The translations under genes and the position numbers were made by a program. The notes beneath the pieces are model-generated. The model ran no database searches. It had not been told where the DNA came from and worked only from the letters and a program-made list of their open reading frames with translations. Source: Haliotis asinina (taxonomy: Eukaryota; Mollusca; Gastropoda; Lepetellida; Haliotidae). From it: a stretch of 64,000 bases of DNA. Positions 37,936 to 51,119 of this stretch are shown piece by piece. The stretch spans positions 1 to 64,000 of the forward strand of contig NW_027133918.1 of the NCBI RefSeq assembly GCF_037392515.1, given 5' to 3'. Every line of letters begins with the position of its first letter. The first letter of the stretch is position 1.

Positions 37936-39985
37936 CCTAGAAATATGGAGCCCATGTTAAAGACAACATATCCAAAACACAGTGGCTTAGTCATTTTAAG
38001 AAGGTTTTCTCAAATGAAACAATATTAGAGACAGAAATTGATGACATGCAGAATGATTTTACTGAATACCATACTGCTGGTGATGAAATATTTGATGTAA
38101 CAGATCACCTAAAAAGGGGGAAAGCAGCAGGCCCAAATGATTTAATTATTGAAATGCTAAAATGTTCGAGATTTGCCATTATGCCTTTCCTATGCAAATG
38201 CTTTAATATGCTATTTGAAAAGGGTGTTTCCTCCAGCTATTGGTCATGTTTCATAATAATTCCCCTGCATAAAAAAGGTGACCGTAATGACCCAGATAAC
38301 TACAGGGGTATTTCACTGATGAGCATACTAGGAAAAGTGTTTAAATCAGTACTAAATAATAGAATTTCTAAATGGGTAAACATGCGTGATAAAATTCCTG
38401 AATTTCAAGGTGGCTTTAGAAAGAATTATTCTACATCAGATCATATATTTACTCTTTATGCACTTATCCATAAGACGTTGTCACGACGAAAACCTACATC
38501 ATTTGCAGCATTTGTAGATTTCAAAAACAGTTTTTGATTCAGTTGACCTCCCCAAGTTATGGAAATGTGTTCGGAAAGCTGGACTACGGGGGAAAATACT
38601 TGCTATTATAAAAGCAATATACCGTAATGTGACATCATGTGTTCCTTTCAGGGAGGCGTGAGAGATCTCTTTGATTGCCCATTGGGTTTAAGACAAACCT
38701 GTATTTTGAGTCCTATATTGTTTTCACTTTTCATTAATGAATTATATCTTGAAATAGCTTCAAATGGCAAACGTGGCATCCAAATATTTACAAATCTAAT
38801 AGAAGTTTTGGTGTTACTGTCTGCAGACGGTGTCATTTTAGTGTCGGATACTGTGGCTGGTCTCGAAAGGCAACAAAATATTCTAGATGCATACACAAAT
38901 GAACGGAAATTATCTTGAATCTAGATAAAACTAAAATTGTGATCTTTAGGAAAGGTGGTCCAATATAATGGCCAGTTGGTCAATGTAGCGGGTCATTATT
39001 CATATTCAGGAATCTGGTTTTCACATACTATGAACTTGAACAAATGTACCAAGGATTTATCATTGCGTGCAAAGAAAGTCCTAATGAGTGCAATATCAGT
39101 TGTTCATAAAGTTGGACCCATGCCACCTAAAATATTCTTTAAACTGTTTTATACCCAGATACAACCAATTTTATTACACGGCTCAGAGGTATGGGGATTC
39201 CAGCAGTATGAATGTTTGGAGAAGGTCCATTTATTAGCATGTAAAAAGTTTTTAGTGCTGGGTCTTCTAAACCAAATTGTATAGTATATGGTGAATGTGG
39301 TAGATACCCCTTATATATTAATTTCCAAATTAGTTTAGAATGCTGGTTCAAACTTCTTCATATGCTCGAACAGCGTCTTCCCAAAATAGCATACCATATG
39401 CTTTTACATTTAGACAACTTGGGGAAAAATACATGGGTAACGCATATAAGGAATCTTCTATTTTCCCATGGTTATGGCTTCATATGGTTATGTCAGTCAG
39501 TTGGTAGTGTAGATATGTTTCTTAAGGAATTTAGAACCCGGACTGGAAATATGTCTTACCAGGAATGGTCAACTTTAGAAGATATGCTTATTTCAGAACT
39601 TTCAAGATTTTACTCCAACCAGAAATTTATTTACCAATACTCACGGCGGAAACTTTAAGGAACCATTTTATTAGATATGAACTAGGTTTATTAGACCTTG
39701 TTGAAAATAAGGGAAGAAATGTGTCCATTGCAAAATCGAAACGAATTTGTCAGTTATGCAATATAGAAATAGAAAATTTTATAGTGACATTCGATAGCTT
39801 TCGTATATGTTTTAGCTGCTAAAAACGAAGCTGAAATATTAAACCTTTCACTATATATTAAACATGCATTAGTTAAAAGGTATGAATTGCTTAGAGAACG
39901 TGTTACTCCCTGTGGGTAACAGTATGTTATATACGTACTCTTTTGTATATGGGCCGGAGGCCTTTTGTGCAATAAACCTTTTGAC
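37936..39985 (+). pseudogene. decayed non-LTR retrotransposon (reverse transcriptase), 5'-truncated
   Basis: The translated pieces give, in order, the RT N-terminal block (KRGKAAGPNDLI, PLHKKGDRNDPDNYRGISL), the block around FQGGFRKNYSTSDHIFTL and FVDFKNS. After a frameshift near 38533 come FDSVDLPKLWKC and LGLRQTCILSPILFSLFIN, then the palm motif. That motif reads LSADGVIL where a working enzyme has xADD. A further frameshift lies near 38916. The thumb/C-terminal region (LLHGSEVWGF) and a Cys-containing 3' part follow, with more stops. A nonsense TAG precedes the readable frame near 37940. The 3' end, GTATATGGGCCGGAGGCC then AATAAA, matches the LINE fragment ending near 51540. It is a non-LTR element of the CR1/I-like groups, clade uncertain, and clearly inactive. 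Confidence 0.85.
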
Positions 39986-39990
39986 GTAGT

Positions 39991-40105
39991 ATCTCAGTTG
40001 CGTTGATCGATGTTCATGCTGTTGATCACTGGACTGTCTCGTTCAGATTAGATTATTTACAGACCGCCGTCATGCTTATAGCTGGAGTGCGGCGTTAATC
40101 AACAA
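39991..40105 (+). repeat. interspersed repeat fragment next to the LINE 3' end
   Basis: GTTGATCGATGTTCATGCTG, GATCACTGGACTGTCTCG and GACCGCCGTCATG are followed by GGAGTGCGGCGTTAATC. It directly abuts the LINE tail. A minus-strand SINE head (AAGCTTTAACCATTAAGCTA) follows at 40110-40165. Confidence 0.75.
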
Positions 40106-40466
40106 CCAAACCAAACTTCAGCGTGACGAGTGAAAGCTTTAACCATTAAGCTACCCCGCCGCCCCTGCCAGTGACTAAACTGACTGATAGAATGTTCAGT
40201 GGCAAACATCGGCTTCACAATTTTACTGGTGGTTCAATCGGTTTGTGAAGACACTGTTTCGAATGCAATTGTAATTGTTGACACATTGCATGGCATGTTC
40301 TGTGATTTCACACACTGACTGTTGCATGTAGTAATTTTATGTTTTGTCATGACAGCATGTCAGTCTGTTGTGGGAGGAACACCTCAGATAGGTACCTTGG
40401 CTGAAACGCTCCAGCATTTTACGGAAACATTCCAACATGTTACGGAAACATGATCAGATCGTACCT

Positions 40467-40630
40467 GTGACGATTCGGGTTAGAATTAAGTCTTCCGCAA
40501 CCCATGCTTGTCGTAAGAGGCGACTAACGGGATCGGGTGGTCAGGCTCACTGACTTGATTGACACATGTCATCGTATACCAGTTAGATCGATGTTCATGC
40601 TCTTGATCACTGCATAGTCTGGTCTAGGCA
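40467..40630 (+). repeat. interspersed repeat, 5' two-thirds
   Basis: GTGACGATTCGGGTTAGAAT, AACCCATGCTTGTCGTAAG, GGGATCGGGTGGTCAGG and GATCGATGTTCATGCTC are present. It breaks off after GGTCTAGGCATAAT. Confidence 0.8.
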
Positions 40631-40668
40631 TAATGTAAAAATCCATGATCTTAATGTTCCACAGGTCA

Positions 40669-40858
40669 ATCAAGTACCGGTTAGGCGGCTAACGGGATCT
40701 GGTGGTAAGGCTCTCTCACATGGTTGAGACGTGTCACTGGTTTCCATTTGAGCAGATCAATGCTCATGCTTTTGATCACTAGGTTGTCTGGTCCAGATTC
40801 GATTATGTACAGACCGGAATAGCTTGAATAATGCTGAGTGTTGTGTTACGAAACAAAC
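40669..40858 (+). repeat. interspersed repeat, internal to 3' end
   Basis: GGCGGCTAACGGGATCTGG, GATCAATGCTCATGC, GGTTGTCTGGTCCAGATTCG and the terminus GTGTTGTGTTACGAAAC. It is only 40 bp from the previous copy and in the same orientation. Confidence 0.8.
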
Positions 40859-41040
40859 CAACCGACACAACCGAATGGACGTGCCTTAGTTCATTATGCC
40901 GGGCAGTAGGTAGATTAACATGCACCATAATTTAGCATCTTTCGCTATGACACGACTGGAAATTGAAGCACCGTTCTTTTACCACCCATCCCTCACCATC
41001 TGGGCAGGTATAGGTGTAAAACAGTACGTATCGACAATCC

Positions 41041-41127
41041 TGTTGTTGATAACTGGATTAACTGGTCCAGACTCGATTATTAACAGGCCGCCGCCATATT
41101 GCCGAGTGTGGCGTGAAACAAACCATC
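41041..41127 (+). repeat. interspersed repeat 3' fragment
   Basis: ACTGGTCCAGACTCGATTAT, GGCCGCCGCCATATTGCC and GAGTGTGGCGTGAAAC. It is the fourth same-orientation piece of this family within 1.2 kb. Confidence 0.8.
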
Positions 41128-41787
41128 AAGACATATGCAGGTATATGAAGCATATATCTTCAATGAAATATGTAAAACAGTGTGAATTCAGAATCGACAA
41201 GCATCCCCATCAGTTTCGATAAATTCAATAGGTACACAATGCCTCTTAAAAAGGTGGTTAAATGTAATATTCGTGATTACACTCTCTCAGTAACGTTCAG
41301 GTTCTAGAACATTTTGGCATTATTATACAATATTCATCAGCACCACAAAGAGGAAGCTTATACAAGTTTCCAACTCACACACGCGAATGGGAATTGTTTT
41401 GCTGATAAGGCAAATAGTATAACATTATATTTCAGCAGTAATCAGTTAGATTATACCCCATACTGACGAAGTCGCGGTAAGTCCTGCCATGATTTAGTGT
41501 ACACGTTGTCTCCCGTTTGAACTTGCATGTTACCTTGCTGCCACAGACCTGTAGGAATTTAGGATGAATGCGGTAACATAAAGATGTGAAGGACCACAGC
41601 CACCCCACCTACGTCAGTCGCCACTGAAGTGAAGTGTGACCACATTGTCGCATTCTAATGGCGACCAGTTATGCAAAAATAGTTACAAAGCTGGTAGTTA
41701 TTTTTGAATTTCGTTACCCTGGAATATCGACTTGTGTACGTAAAACCTTCAGACATCGTCAGAGAAGTCCCTATGTTGGACCCTTAA

Positions 41788-43060
41788 AGGTCACATGCAA
41801 CGTAAAACACAACTTTGCAGATTCTGGTACCTTTCGGTATGCACTTACCGAAACAAATCATAAAAAATGCCAATTCAACCTATAAAGTTGAAAAAAACGC
41901 AATGAAAAAAAAGCCCGCGAAATCGGAGTTCAAACGTTTCACTAAATTCCCCCCAGCGCTGGGGGAAAAACTGGTTTCAACTGCTGTGCTGCGCTGCGTC
42001 CATAACGCATGCGCAGTGAATAGGTTCGCGGAGCATGAAACAGTATGCATGCTCAGCGTCTGAGGTCGTGAGCAGTAGTCTAATCTTGGTTGTGTACACA
42101 AACAAGTAAATAATGTACTCGTTACGTCAAAAAACTTGTTGATTGTGGTAAGCAGTCTCTGTCACAGAGAAAGCTCAATGTCTGATTTATTCACACCTGT
42201 ATGTCTGTCTGCCTGTCTGCTAAAGACAACATGCAATACACAGCTTCAATCATTGACCACGTGCAATTTAAACTTAGCACCTATCAGACTATACGACATA
42301 AAGAAAATAAGTTGATTCATGACTCGTGCACCCGTGTCCCGTGTCTGCCATATTATGTAATTAGGCACGTGTGATACACATGACATGTTTTTATGTCTGT
42401 GGGTTGCAAACAAACTACATTCATTTTTTTCGGATGACTGGATCTGACGCAAACTGGTGCAAACTCTTGTCAGTTTCAAGTCCTGCTTTGTACTTGGACG
42501 AATGACAGATTCCAGCCACGCAGTAGTTTACCATCTCTATTGACATGGTTTTTTATTGGATCGAGCGCAAATTCAGAGAACAAGTATTTTCCAAACCCAA
42601 CATCTCTATATACATTCTTCGTGGATAACGACTTCTTTTCGTGTATATGTTTTTGTTTGACAACAGTATATGAATCCATACTGAAACGACGCATCAAGTA
42701 CACAAAAAGAAGTTGTTATCCATAAAGAATCTTACTTTCTTGTGACTGGCTATACTTCTAAAATGCCCATCAAACAGATCATCTTTCTGTACACACAATG
42801 AACCCTCAGCATATCAGCAAATGAAACAGCCAATCGGAAGCCGTCGTTACACTTGAATGCATAGCCACTGGGTTCGGTCTCCCGAGGGCTTCGTTTCGGG
42901 GGAAGTAAGCCCAAGTACAAAATATTGCACTTTTGAACCGCGATTGTACGCTTATAATTTTGTTTATTTGTTTTTCTAAAAGCAGCAATGTATATTATAT
43001 GTCATGATTAAGTGATAAATGTGCTTTAATTATGTTTGATTTTTTGGTTGCATGTGACCT
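41788..43060 (-). mobile_element. DNA transposon with TTAA target duplication, copy 1 (1273 bp)
   Basis: Perfect 14-bp terminal inverted repeats (AGGTCACATGCAAC at the left, GTTGCATGTGACCT at the right) are flanked on both sides by TTAA (41784-41787, 43061-43064). TTAA targeting is known for piggyBac and Kolobok superfamilies; nothing here decides between them. Inside is a 16-bp palindrome (CCCCCAGCGCTGGGGG, 41950-41965). Short minus-strand frames (42246-42703) match those of copy 2 but are interrupted, so the element is non-autonomous or decayed. Strand is set by those frames. At 42739-42752 it shares a 14-bp exact stretch with the satellite unit. Confidence 0.85.
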
Positions 43061-43064
43061 TTAA

Positions 43065-44599
43065 AGTCGTTTTGTAAGCAAGCGCACGTGAGTATTTGAA
43101 TCACTCATAGTTCATAGCATTATAAAATTCAAATTAGACAATATTATTTTGTTAGCTATATTCTCTGTAATGCCAAAGACATTCGCCTACTGCCTTGACC
43201 GACTTAAGTACTCGGGATTGCTTTTATCAAAACACCTCAATCCTTATGTCTGGTTCACACTGGGTATACGATGGTCTACGGAGCTGGTAAACTGCCAGAA
43301 GCTCCGTAACGAGAAGCGATCAGCGTGCGCCCTCCGTACGATCTCCGTACAGCCTCCATACGATGCTCGTAGACAATGTGAACACGAACGTCCATGTCGG
43401 AGAGCGCGGTCACCCATGATGGCTTACAAATCGTAGACGACTGTAGCTTCCGGCGCCCGTGAAAAATGCGATACAGGTCTTATGCGTGTTCTGATTGGTT
43501 CGTCGTACACGGGGGGTTACGATAAGGGACCAGTGGTGACGAACACAAGAGGCAAACGGGCAAAATACGACATAATGATGAAAACGATTTCATAGCAAAA
43601 TGACTACAAAGCCGAGGCACTTGGAGTTTCAACATAGTGGCACAACATCCTGAAAACACCACAGAATACAACGCATTTCCCCGGCATGTCCCACTGTTGG
43701 TGGATAACATACGGGACCTTTACGATCTTTCCATACAAAATGTCAGGAGAAAAACACAGTTTTTGAACCACTAAGAGTGGGTTTGCCAGTGCAGGTTATC
43801 GAAGGATCATGACCCTTCTTGCCGAGGTAGCTATGTTATCCATGAACGATCAGGGTCAAATATTTGTCAGAGGCACCTGTGAGTGTCAAAAGAGGAGAAG
43901 AGTCGGGTTGCAAGTCATGCTGACTTTGTTGGTGCATGTCATCAAGTCCCGACTGCTCAGAGCCAATCACTGTATTGTCTCATCCACATCCATTGCGTAT
44001 AACGGGATGTTGGTAGTTTATGGCTAGATATCTCATAACGAATAAACTACCGGGAAAAGCACGTTTCACCGTACTCATCAGCTCCATAAAGAGAAGGACG
44101 TGTTTTATTTATATATTTTACATATTTATAAGATCCACTGATTCATGTTAAAACTGACTCTCATTTAAGGACAGGGTGGCTTGGGCTAAGGTTTTCTCAT
44201 AATGTTCAAACCTGTCGAAGAGTATCTGATTCAATAAGTGAGTGAGTCAATATTTAACGTGACATCAGCAATGTTTCAGTCATATTCACCTGATACAGAG
44301 GTTGTATGTTTCCGATACCAGCAGAGCAAAAAAATCAATTCAAACGTGATCTTTTCATGTAAGCATAAAGACTATACATGGTAAATCTGCAATCTAGTAA
44401 GGACAGGGAGGGTTGCACACGCTATGTACCGGTTACTGCTCTGTCTCTCCTTCTGCGTGTGTCTGTGTTCGTGTGTCTGTGTCTGTGTGTCTGTGACTGT
44501 GTCTGTGTGTCTGTATGTTTCAGCCTCTATATGTACGTGAATTATTGTTGTATGATATGGGTTTCCTTCTCAAATCTTCCATAACGGTGTTCATTCATG
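43065..44599. other. non-coding stretch; possible transposon end at 43.2-43.4 kb
   Basis: GGTTCACACTGGGTATACG is followed by a perfect 9-bp inverted pair (TACGGAGCT at 43277, AGCTCCGTA at 43300) and three tandem TCC(G/A)TACGAT-like motifs to 43375. Such clusters occur in DNA transposon ends, but no partner end was found. A SINE tail fragment lies at 44240-44300 (minus) and a (TGTGTC)n-like tract at 44455-44520. No gene is recognised. Confidence 0.4.
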
Positions 44600-45109
44600 T
44601 AACGTGCTTAACGAATCCTCTCTAAAGTTCTGATTTTGACATTTGGCAATACCTACACAACCCCCAAATACTTCGATACGCCGCGCACATAAAGGAAGAA
44701 ATCCCTCCTCCCTACAAACGCGCGCACGCACACACACGCACTCAAAAAGTGAACTTCCTGAATGAATCATCGATTATGTCATCGGAAACTTCCCCGGTAA
44801 TATCTTGAGCTCACTGACATAACTCAGCCTTTGAGTCATGAATACATCACGCCAGGTGAAATTCATCGCCAAGAATAACACTTACAACAGTTATAAATTA
44901 AGTAGTTAGGGTGTGTCTCGGCTGAGACAACTCCGTGAAATGACCGCTTGTTCAGTCAGGTACTGAGATACTGAGCAATCACCATGTGTTAGTGTGAGTC
45001 AAGTCCCGTGTCTACAAGTCGTCACGGTGCTGTCATCATCATCGCAGTCTTCAAGTGTTATTTTATTAACCGATATTTTGTTTTATTGGTATAATTGGTG
45101 TAGGATCGG

Positions 45110-45206
45110 TGTGCACGTGTGTGTGAATATGTGTGTATATGTATCGTTTTGTGTGTGCCCATGTGTGTGAATGTGTGTGTGTGTGTGTGTGTGTGTGTTT
45201 GTGTTT
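45110..45206. repeat. (GT)n microsatellite, interrupted
   Basis: GTGTGTGAATATGTGTG-like segments leading to an uninterrupted GT run at about 45170-45197. Confidence 0.9.
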
Positions 45207-45800
45207 GTAATCATCATTGCAGATACTGATATTTTCTAAACACTTTTACGTGTCAGAAACTGTAATTAATATCATAAGAATATTGATGAAATTTCTTTTT
45301 ATCCAGTACTCCGTACTTGCGAAGGAGATGAAGTGGTGCAGGCAGCTCCAACCCTCTAGAGAGTTGACTCGGTTCTATACAAGTCCAGAGCCAAGTCGGA
45401 GTGCAGCATGTTCATGATATATTGCATTTCAAAATGAGACTGTGAAGTCTTTAGCTAAATTTTGCATTTCAAAATGTGACTTTGTAAACTTCAATGCAGT
45501 AATGGTGTTCCATGTTGTTTATTACTTCTTCCATTAAAGTATGGTGTGAAGTTTGAGGTGAACCCTGCCTGATCTGTTTGTTTTACGTATTTGTACGGTC
45601 ACCGCTCTTAATCCCACAACAATACCTGCCGGCTAAAAGAGAACGTGCCGTTTGTAGCAACATGTGAATAAATTCAGCGCAACTAAGACCAAGTATACTG
45701 ATGGTGTAGATGTCACTATCAAAACATCCAGACCCCTATACACCTAGACCACGCCCAGTCTTACACCGACACCCTCACCCCCTCCCTCAAAGTCAGCAAG

Positions 45801-45928
45801 TGAATGAGTAATATAGTTTTACACCCTTATCAGCAATATTCCAGCAATATCACAACGGGGAACACTATACCAATATTGTGAATCGACCCGGGTGGTCGGC
45901 GTATCAAGTGAACGATTTATATCCCTTT
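45801..45928 (-). repeat. tRNA-derived SINE copy, minus strand
   Basis: GAATGAGTAATATAGTTTTA, CAGCAATATTCCAGCAATAT, GTGAATCGACCCGGGTGG, then AAGTGAACGATTTATATCCC (a degenerate head). It is absent from the partner duplication unit at the matching place, so it probably arrived later. Confidence 0.75.
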
Positions 45929-48900
45929 AGCGTGACACTGTGGTTAAACGTCCGACAGTGAAACCATATTGATTACTTCAATGTGTTTAGTGAACACATT
46001 TTGAATCCATGTTCGAACTTCATGGCTCCAAACTATGAGAAACTAAAAAAGGCGGGACTGTGAGTTTGAAAGTGATCCATCGTTCTAGAAATCCAAATTG
46101 ATTCAATAACATATATTGTTTCATGATACAGTATGTTGTAAGTTGTTGCCTACAGAAACAACAGTAAAATGGTTACATGCAGTTAACTGTGTCGTACAAC
46201 GAACTCCTGGATGTAAAGAACGTTATTTTAGTTCCTGTCACGTGGCGTGTATATTAGTTGAAATGGGTCTACCGATCTAAAAGTATGGGTCCCAATGAGT
46301 TCGATATACTGTAGTTCGTTCGTACTGTACGTATGACGTATTGTATTATCCACCGACGGACCTGGTCCATAATTGAACTAAGAACGTTCCCTTGACCTGA
46401 CGTATTGGGGTCACCAACTGAGATTAGGTTGGTGACACTCCTAATTCCAGTATTATGTCCAGGTCTGATATTGAGCTCGTGTCAAAGCAGATTCATAGCG
46501 TGACCTTCATGTTTATTAGCGCTGTGTCATCCTCTGAGGCAGTGCGACTGTCCCTCGCTTCTCCGATAAAAACGCCTGATTAACGTGCAACGTTAAAAAC
46601 CAAGATTTTGTGTACACGTGACTTTAGTTCACTCGACTGGCAGCGGCCATTGCCTGTATTTATGCTTCTTGTCACAGAAATTAGTTGTGTGTTTTTCTCA
46701 ACCACGCCGTTCTCATTCACTCCGCAAGCCATATGTGATTGCGATTCTTGTGTTTTCGTGAGCGTTAGCAGGTTAGAGACAAAATACTATGGATGTCAAC
46801 ACTTTTATTTGTGTACACAACGTTTCTACGTTTTTCTTTGTCCCACCGCTAAATATCTGACGTTAGCGCTAAGATCAAAAGGATCTTTTCATAGACATTA
46901 CTAAGAGCGCTGATCATATACAAACATAACAATTGGTAACACGATAACTACTGACTGAGATATATGGTTTCTCGATGTTTATTTTATTTCAAATTCTGGT
47001 GTCTCGCTTATTTATGTACGTGAACGAAGAAGTGAAGAGTCATTGGTTTACAGATGGTTTACAATTTGGATTTCATTAACTGAGTTTTCTCGGATTTCTT
47101 CTAAATTTGAAGTATATAACAAAGCATGTAACAAATAGAACAGTTTACATGTCTAGTGGATTATGCGTGTCCATTGAAATATTATGTGGTATTTTCTCAT
47201 CATTGGAAGACAGATACACCGGATATGTCTAGTCATATGATATATGCTCTACGTCCGTCAAAGAAGTGGCTGAAAGGGTTTCAACGACTCTTTCGTTATG
47301 CCTTTCGAGGTTCACCACATGTATAGAAACGGGTAGCCTATTAGTCTATTTCTGACTCCCCCAACCATAATAATGGTAAAATAATGCTAATACGGAGTAA
47401 AATAATCCTGAATGACTGTTTCACTCACTGAATCACTTTGATTCACTCACTCATTCACTCACACGCTTACTCACTCACTCATTTCATGCCTCGGAGCCTG
47501 CCTAGCTACATATGCCTTCTTTGGAGGCCTTTGAAAGTTTCGCTGATAGGAGTAAGAAACGAGGAAATACAACTTGTACTCCAGTGCTGCTTTCTCTGTA
47601 TATTGAGAGCAAAATGTCCTCATGTTCCCATGAACAAGTAAGCAGCGGTTTGGGAAAGGTGATATGGCGGTCCTATTTGATACATACAAGGAATGTCACC
47701 AGGAGAATATATGCACAATGTACATGCATAGGATACAGACATAATATACTGTTATGTTTGTACTTGTCCAAAATGCATCGTCATGTGAACATAAAGTCAA
47801 CGCCAATGGATCACGTATCAGTCACACACTGAAACAGATTCCATATGATGTAGAAGGGCCAAATAGCGATGAATGTTATAAATATAATGAATGATATAGG
47901 CAAGATGTACACGTGTCACTATAGTGACACAGGACGAGAGCACACTGAACAAGACATAAGCAGGAAAGGTCGCCTAACAGCAACTTAACTGGGTGTTTAA
48001 AATCAACAGGGGCGGTGTGCTTGCTCAATGAGGGAATGTCAAAAAGTAGTGAGTCTGAGCAGGACAACGATATAAATGCAGCAGTGTTTTGTTTTATTTT
48101 CTACATAAAGTCTGTCAACCTCAAGCAAGTTGATTTGCTGTGTACCAGTCTCGCGATCCCCATTTTGTTTAACTTGTATCTGACCCAAAACGCAACATCT
48201 GCAATAAATGCATCACTAACTTCATGAAACAAAATATGCAAGAAAACGTTGAGGTATGTAGAAGTCCACTAAAATCAAGCTTATATATGAAAGTGCATAA
48301 GAAAGCGGTTTGAAACTACAATCGCTTGTTAACGTGACACCCCTTTATGTTTTACGAAACAGTTTGTTTTGGAGAAACTACCCACCTCCTTCCAGATGAC
48401 TTCATCATAAATAAATAACCGATTCACCATTCATACATGATTCCAAGGGGTTAACCTAAATACTGAATAGTCACACATGTGTCAGCATCCATTATATTGT
48501 AAACAGTGCCAGGTTACACGTCTGGAAACACTGTTTATGGAAGATTGAAGTAGGGATGTAATTAAAAATAACCCCTGTCTAAATCTAAACCAAACAATCT
48601 AAATCATTTGGCTGTTGATTATGGCGGGAATGCATTCAGTATCATTCTGAACATATTGTATATGATATTATGTGAGGACATATCGTTATCCAAGAGGAAC
48701 CAAATGACATATCGTTTTCATTTTCTTCAATTAGTTCACAAACATTGTATTATTCGCCCGTTGAAGATACTGCAGTGTAATATTTTACGGCAATATTGCA
48801 CTAGTGTAACACCGCTTGACGTATGACGTTGAAATGGTTCAAAGTTGTGACGTCACAATGCTAATGACGATGTCGCAGTTTTACTAGACCTCGCTTGACT

Positions 48901-51119
48901 CGCGAAAAGCTGAGAGTCCTCACACTGTAGGGAATTTCACAGCAGTTTCTGTCAATTTACGTTGGCGAGTAATAAACAGAATACTAAACTCGCTTGCGTG
49001 AAATATCATTTTTATTAAACTAGTTAAAGATTTTGTATCAAACTTTCTTTCGCTCGTTTGACACCCAATCATTAACACCCAATCATACTAAAAATGGTAT
49101 TACACAGAAGGTTGTTTAGTATCCCTTACATATCCAATGCGTCGTGATGACTTATACTCGTGAACTACATTACCTACATGGCTTTGCTAATGATCCCATC
49201 AAAATGAAATGGAAATCTTACAAATACTGGACATCGAGAATATATTTTGGCTCACTACTTTCTTACATCCCTCGATTTTCCTGTTCTGCCACATCTTTCT
49301 CTAGTCTCATAGATTAAGTTCAGTAGGCTGTTCACGGACGGTATTACAATCGCCCATGACTTTCACGTTACTTTTTGAGGAAGATGTTATTATGTTCTGA
49401 AGTACAATAAAACACCTCTTACGATCAATAAGTCAACAGGAAGGATATTGTAATAATGGACGATAATGAACTAATTCAAAGGTCAATAGGTTCGTTGAGG
49501 GAATACACTTGGAAAACAACCGAAACGACATGTCAAAGGCAAACAAGTAACCATATCCATCAGATAAATAGTTTTTGTGTAACATTCTCTGATGACCTTA
49601 CGGCTTTGGTTGAAACAGTACTCATATGTACTCATATGTACCATTATTACATTGTTAAGCTCTGAAGCAACAGGTTAATCAGCCAGCTGGATGTATACAG
49701 TTATGAATAGACGCTCTATGCTGCTATGGATATGTCTAAGATTAACGAGGAGCATATATAAACTCTAAGCCATAACTACTTCACATATGTGCTATACCGG
49801 TAATAACGAATATATACAGATATTATGTTTTTTTTCCTGCAGCATGTGGGCGATGTTCTGAATGATATTACTTTCACCTTTGTTTCTCAAAACATCAAAC
49901 CTGTAAAATGAAGGTTGAAAATGTTGAAGTGCAATGACATCGATTGGCCTCACACCTTAGTACGTCACTGAGACCAAATATTGTTGATGTGTACATCGAA
50001 TAGTGGACTTTGCTTGGAAGAAGTACTGTTGCGTACCTTAAATACTGACTTATTTTCAAGCAAGTTGTCATGTCAGCGGATGTAATGGTAGGACATGTTC
50101 AACCTATTCCTGAACACCTATTGATATCAACGATGTTCTGTGGTTCATTCATGTGACGTTCCCAGCTAGTTTGGCCTTTACGTTAATTCTAAACAGAAAA
50201 TCTGTGTAAGGTTTTTCACAGAGTGCGCAGTCCTTCACACTGACGTTACAGATTCGATTGTATAAGTGGCGATACGGTCAGCTGTTCAATTCATAATTTC
50301 CTACTGAGAGGAATTTATTGGATGTTTACGTGAGAAAGTATCAATATCAAATCACCATTTAGACGTGTTTCAATAGATGAATTACTTTTAACATGACACG
50401 AAACTATACCAATAGGGTGCAGATTGTATATGCAATGTAATTCAAACTTTACAGAGGGTGAAAATCAACTTTATTACTATTTTTGTCAAGATATAGTACC
50501 ATGAAGAAAAATGCGCCTTCACATTTAATCATCCAAATGTAAATAAAATTTGTTTCCTTGATGAAATCAGTCAATCTTATTATTTGTGTGTTAAATATGC
50601 AAAATACAAATATTATAGACCGACTACCAGTATCTTTGTGTTCCAATAACAATTATAACTATAGAATGTCAGTGCAGAGGAATACCCAGAATCGGCTATG
50701 CTAATAATCAAATGTAATAGGGTGTAAAGAAAAAAATGTAAAAATAATCTGAACGACTCACTGAGAGTCAACTATAAAACCGCGGTGTTCTGGAAAAGGG
50801 TTAGCATATTCTGTCCTATCGGTAGCATCCGCCATTTTTTCCCATCCTATATCATAGTCAACATTTCTGTGTTATTTAACTTTCACTGTGATATCAGTTA
50901 CGAGATAAACATCATGTGTTGGCCAATTTCCGGTTGTTATTGAGTATTTGAAGCACGGGGATGCATTTGGAACCGACGGCTTAAAGCAGCCTTTCTAAGT
51001 TTGACATTTGGCAATGCCTACAGAACCCATGTATATCTTGACGAAACACAGATATGAAATAGAAAACAGCCTCACCTTCCCAACAAAAACAAAGTCAAAT
51101 CAGTTCCAGCCACATTTAA

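Larger units (their letters stand above)
44600..50950 (+). repeat. upstream unit of an old segmental duplication (partner 51000-59220)
   Basis: Colinear matches to the next 8 kb: TTTGACATTTGGCAATACC (44632) with 51000; CTTGACCTGACG and GGTGACACTCCTAA (46.4 kb) with 52.02-52.07 kb; AAACAGATTCCATATG and GTGTCACTATAGTGACA (47.8-47.9 kb) with 53.37-53.46 kb; and CATAGTCAACATTTCTGTG (50.85 kb) with 59.17 kb. Offsets grow from about 5.5 to 8.5 kb, explained by the 2.3-kb LINE and transposon in the partner. This unit stops where the partner has its acceptor and ATG exon, so no coding exon is present. Most of it is otherwise featureless non-coding DNA, with a (GT)n tract at 45110-45206 and a SINE at 45801. 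Confidence 0.75.

Noticed and set aside
42246..42703. Two minus-strand frames considered as a THAP or other transposase domain
   Set aside because: No ordered Cys/His or catalytic motif is visible; the frames are short and broken differently in the second copy.
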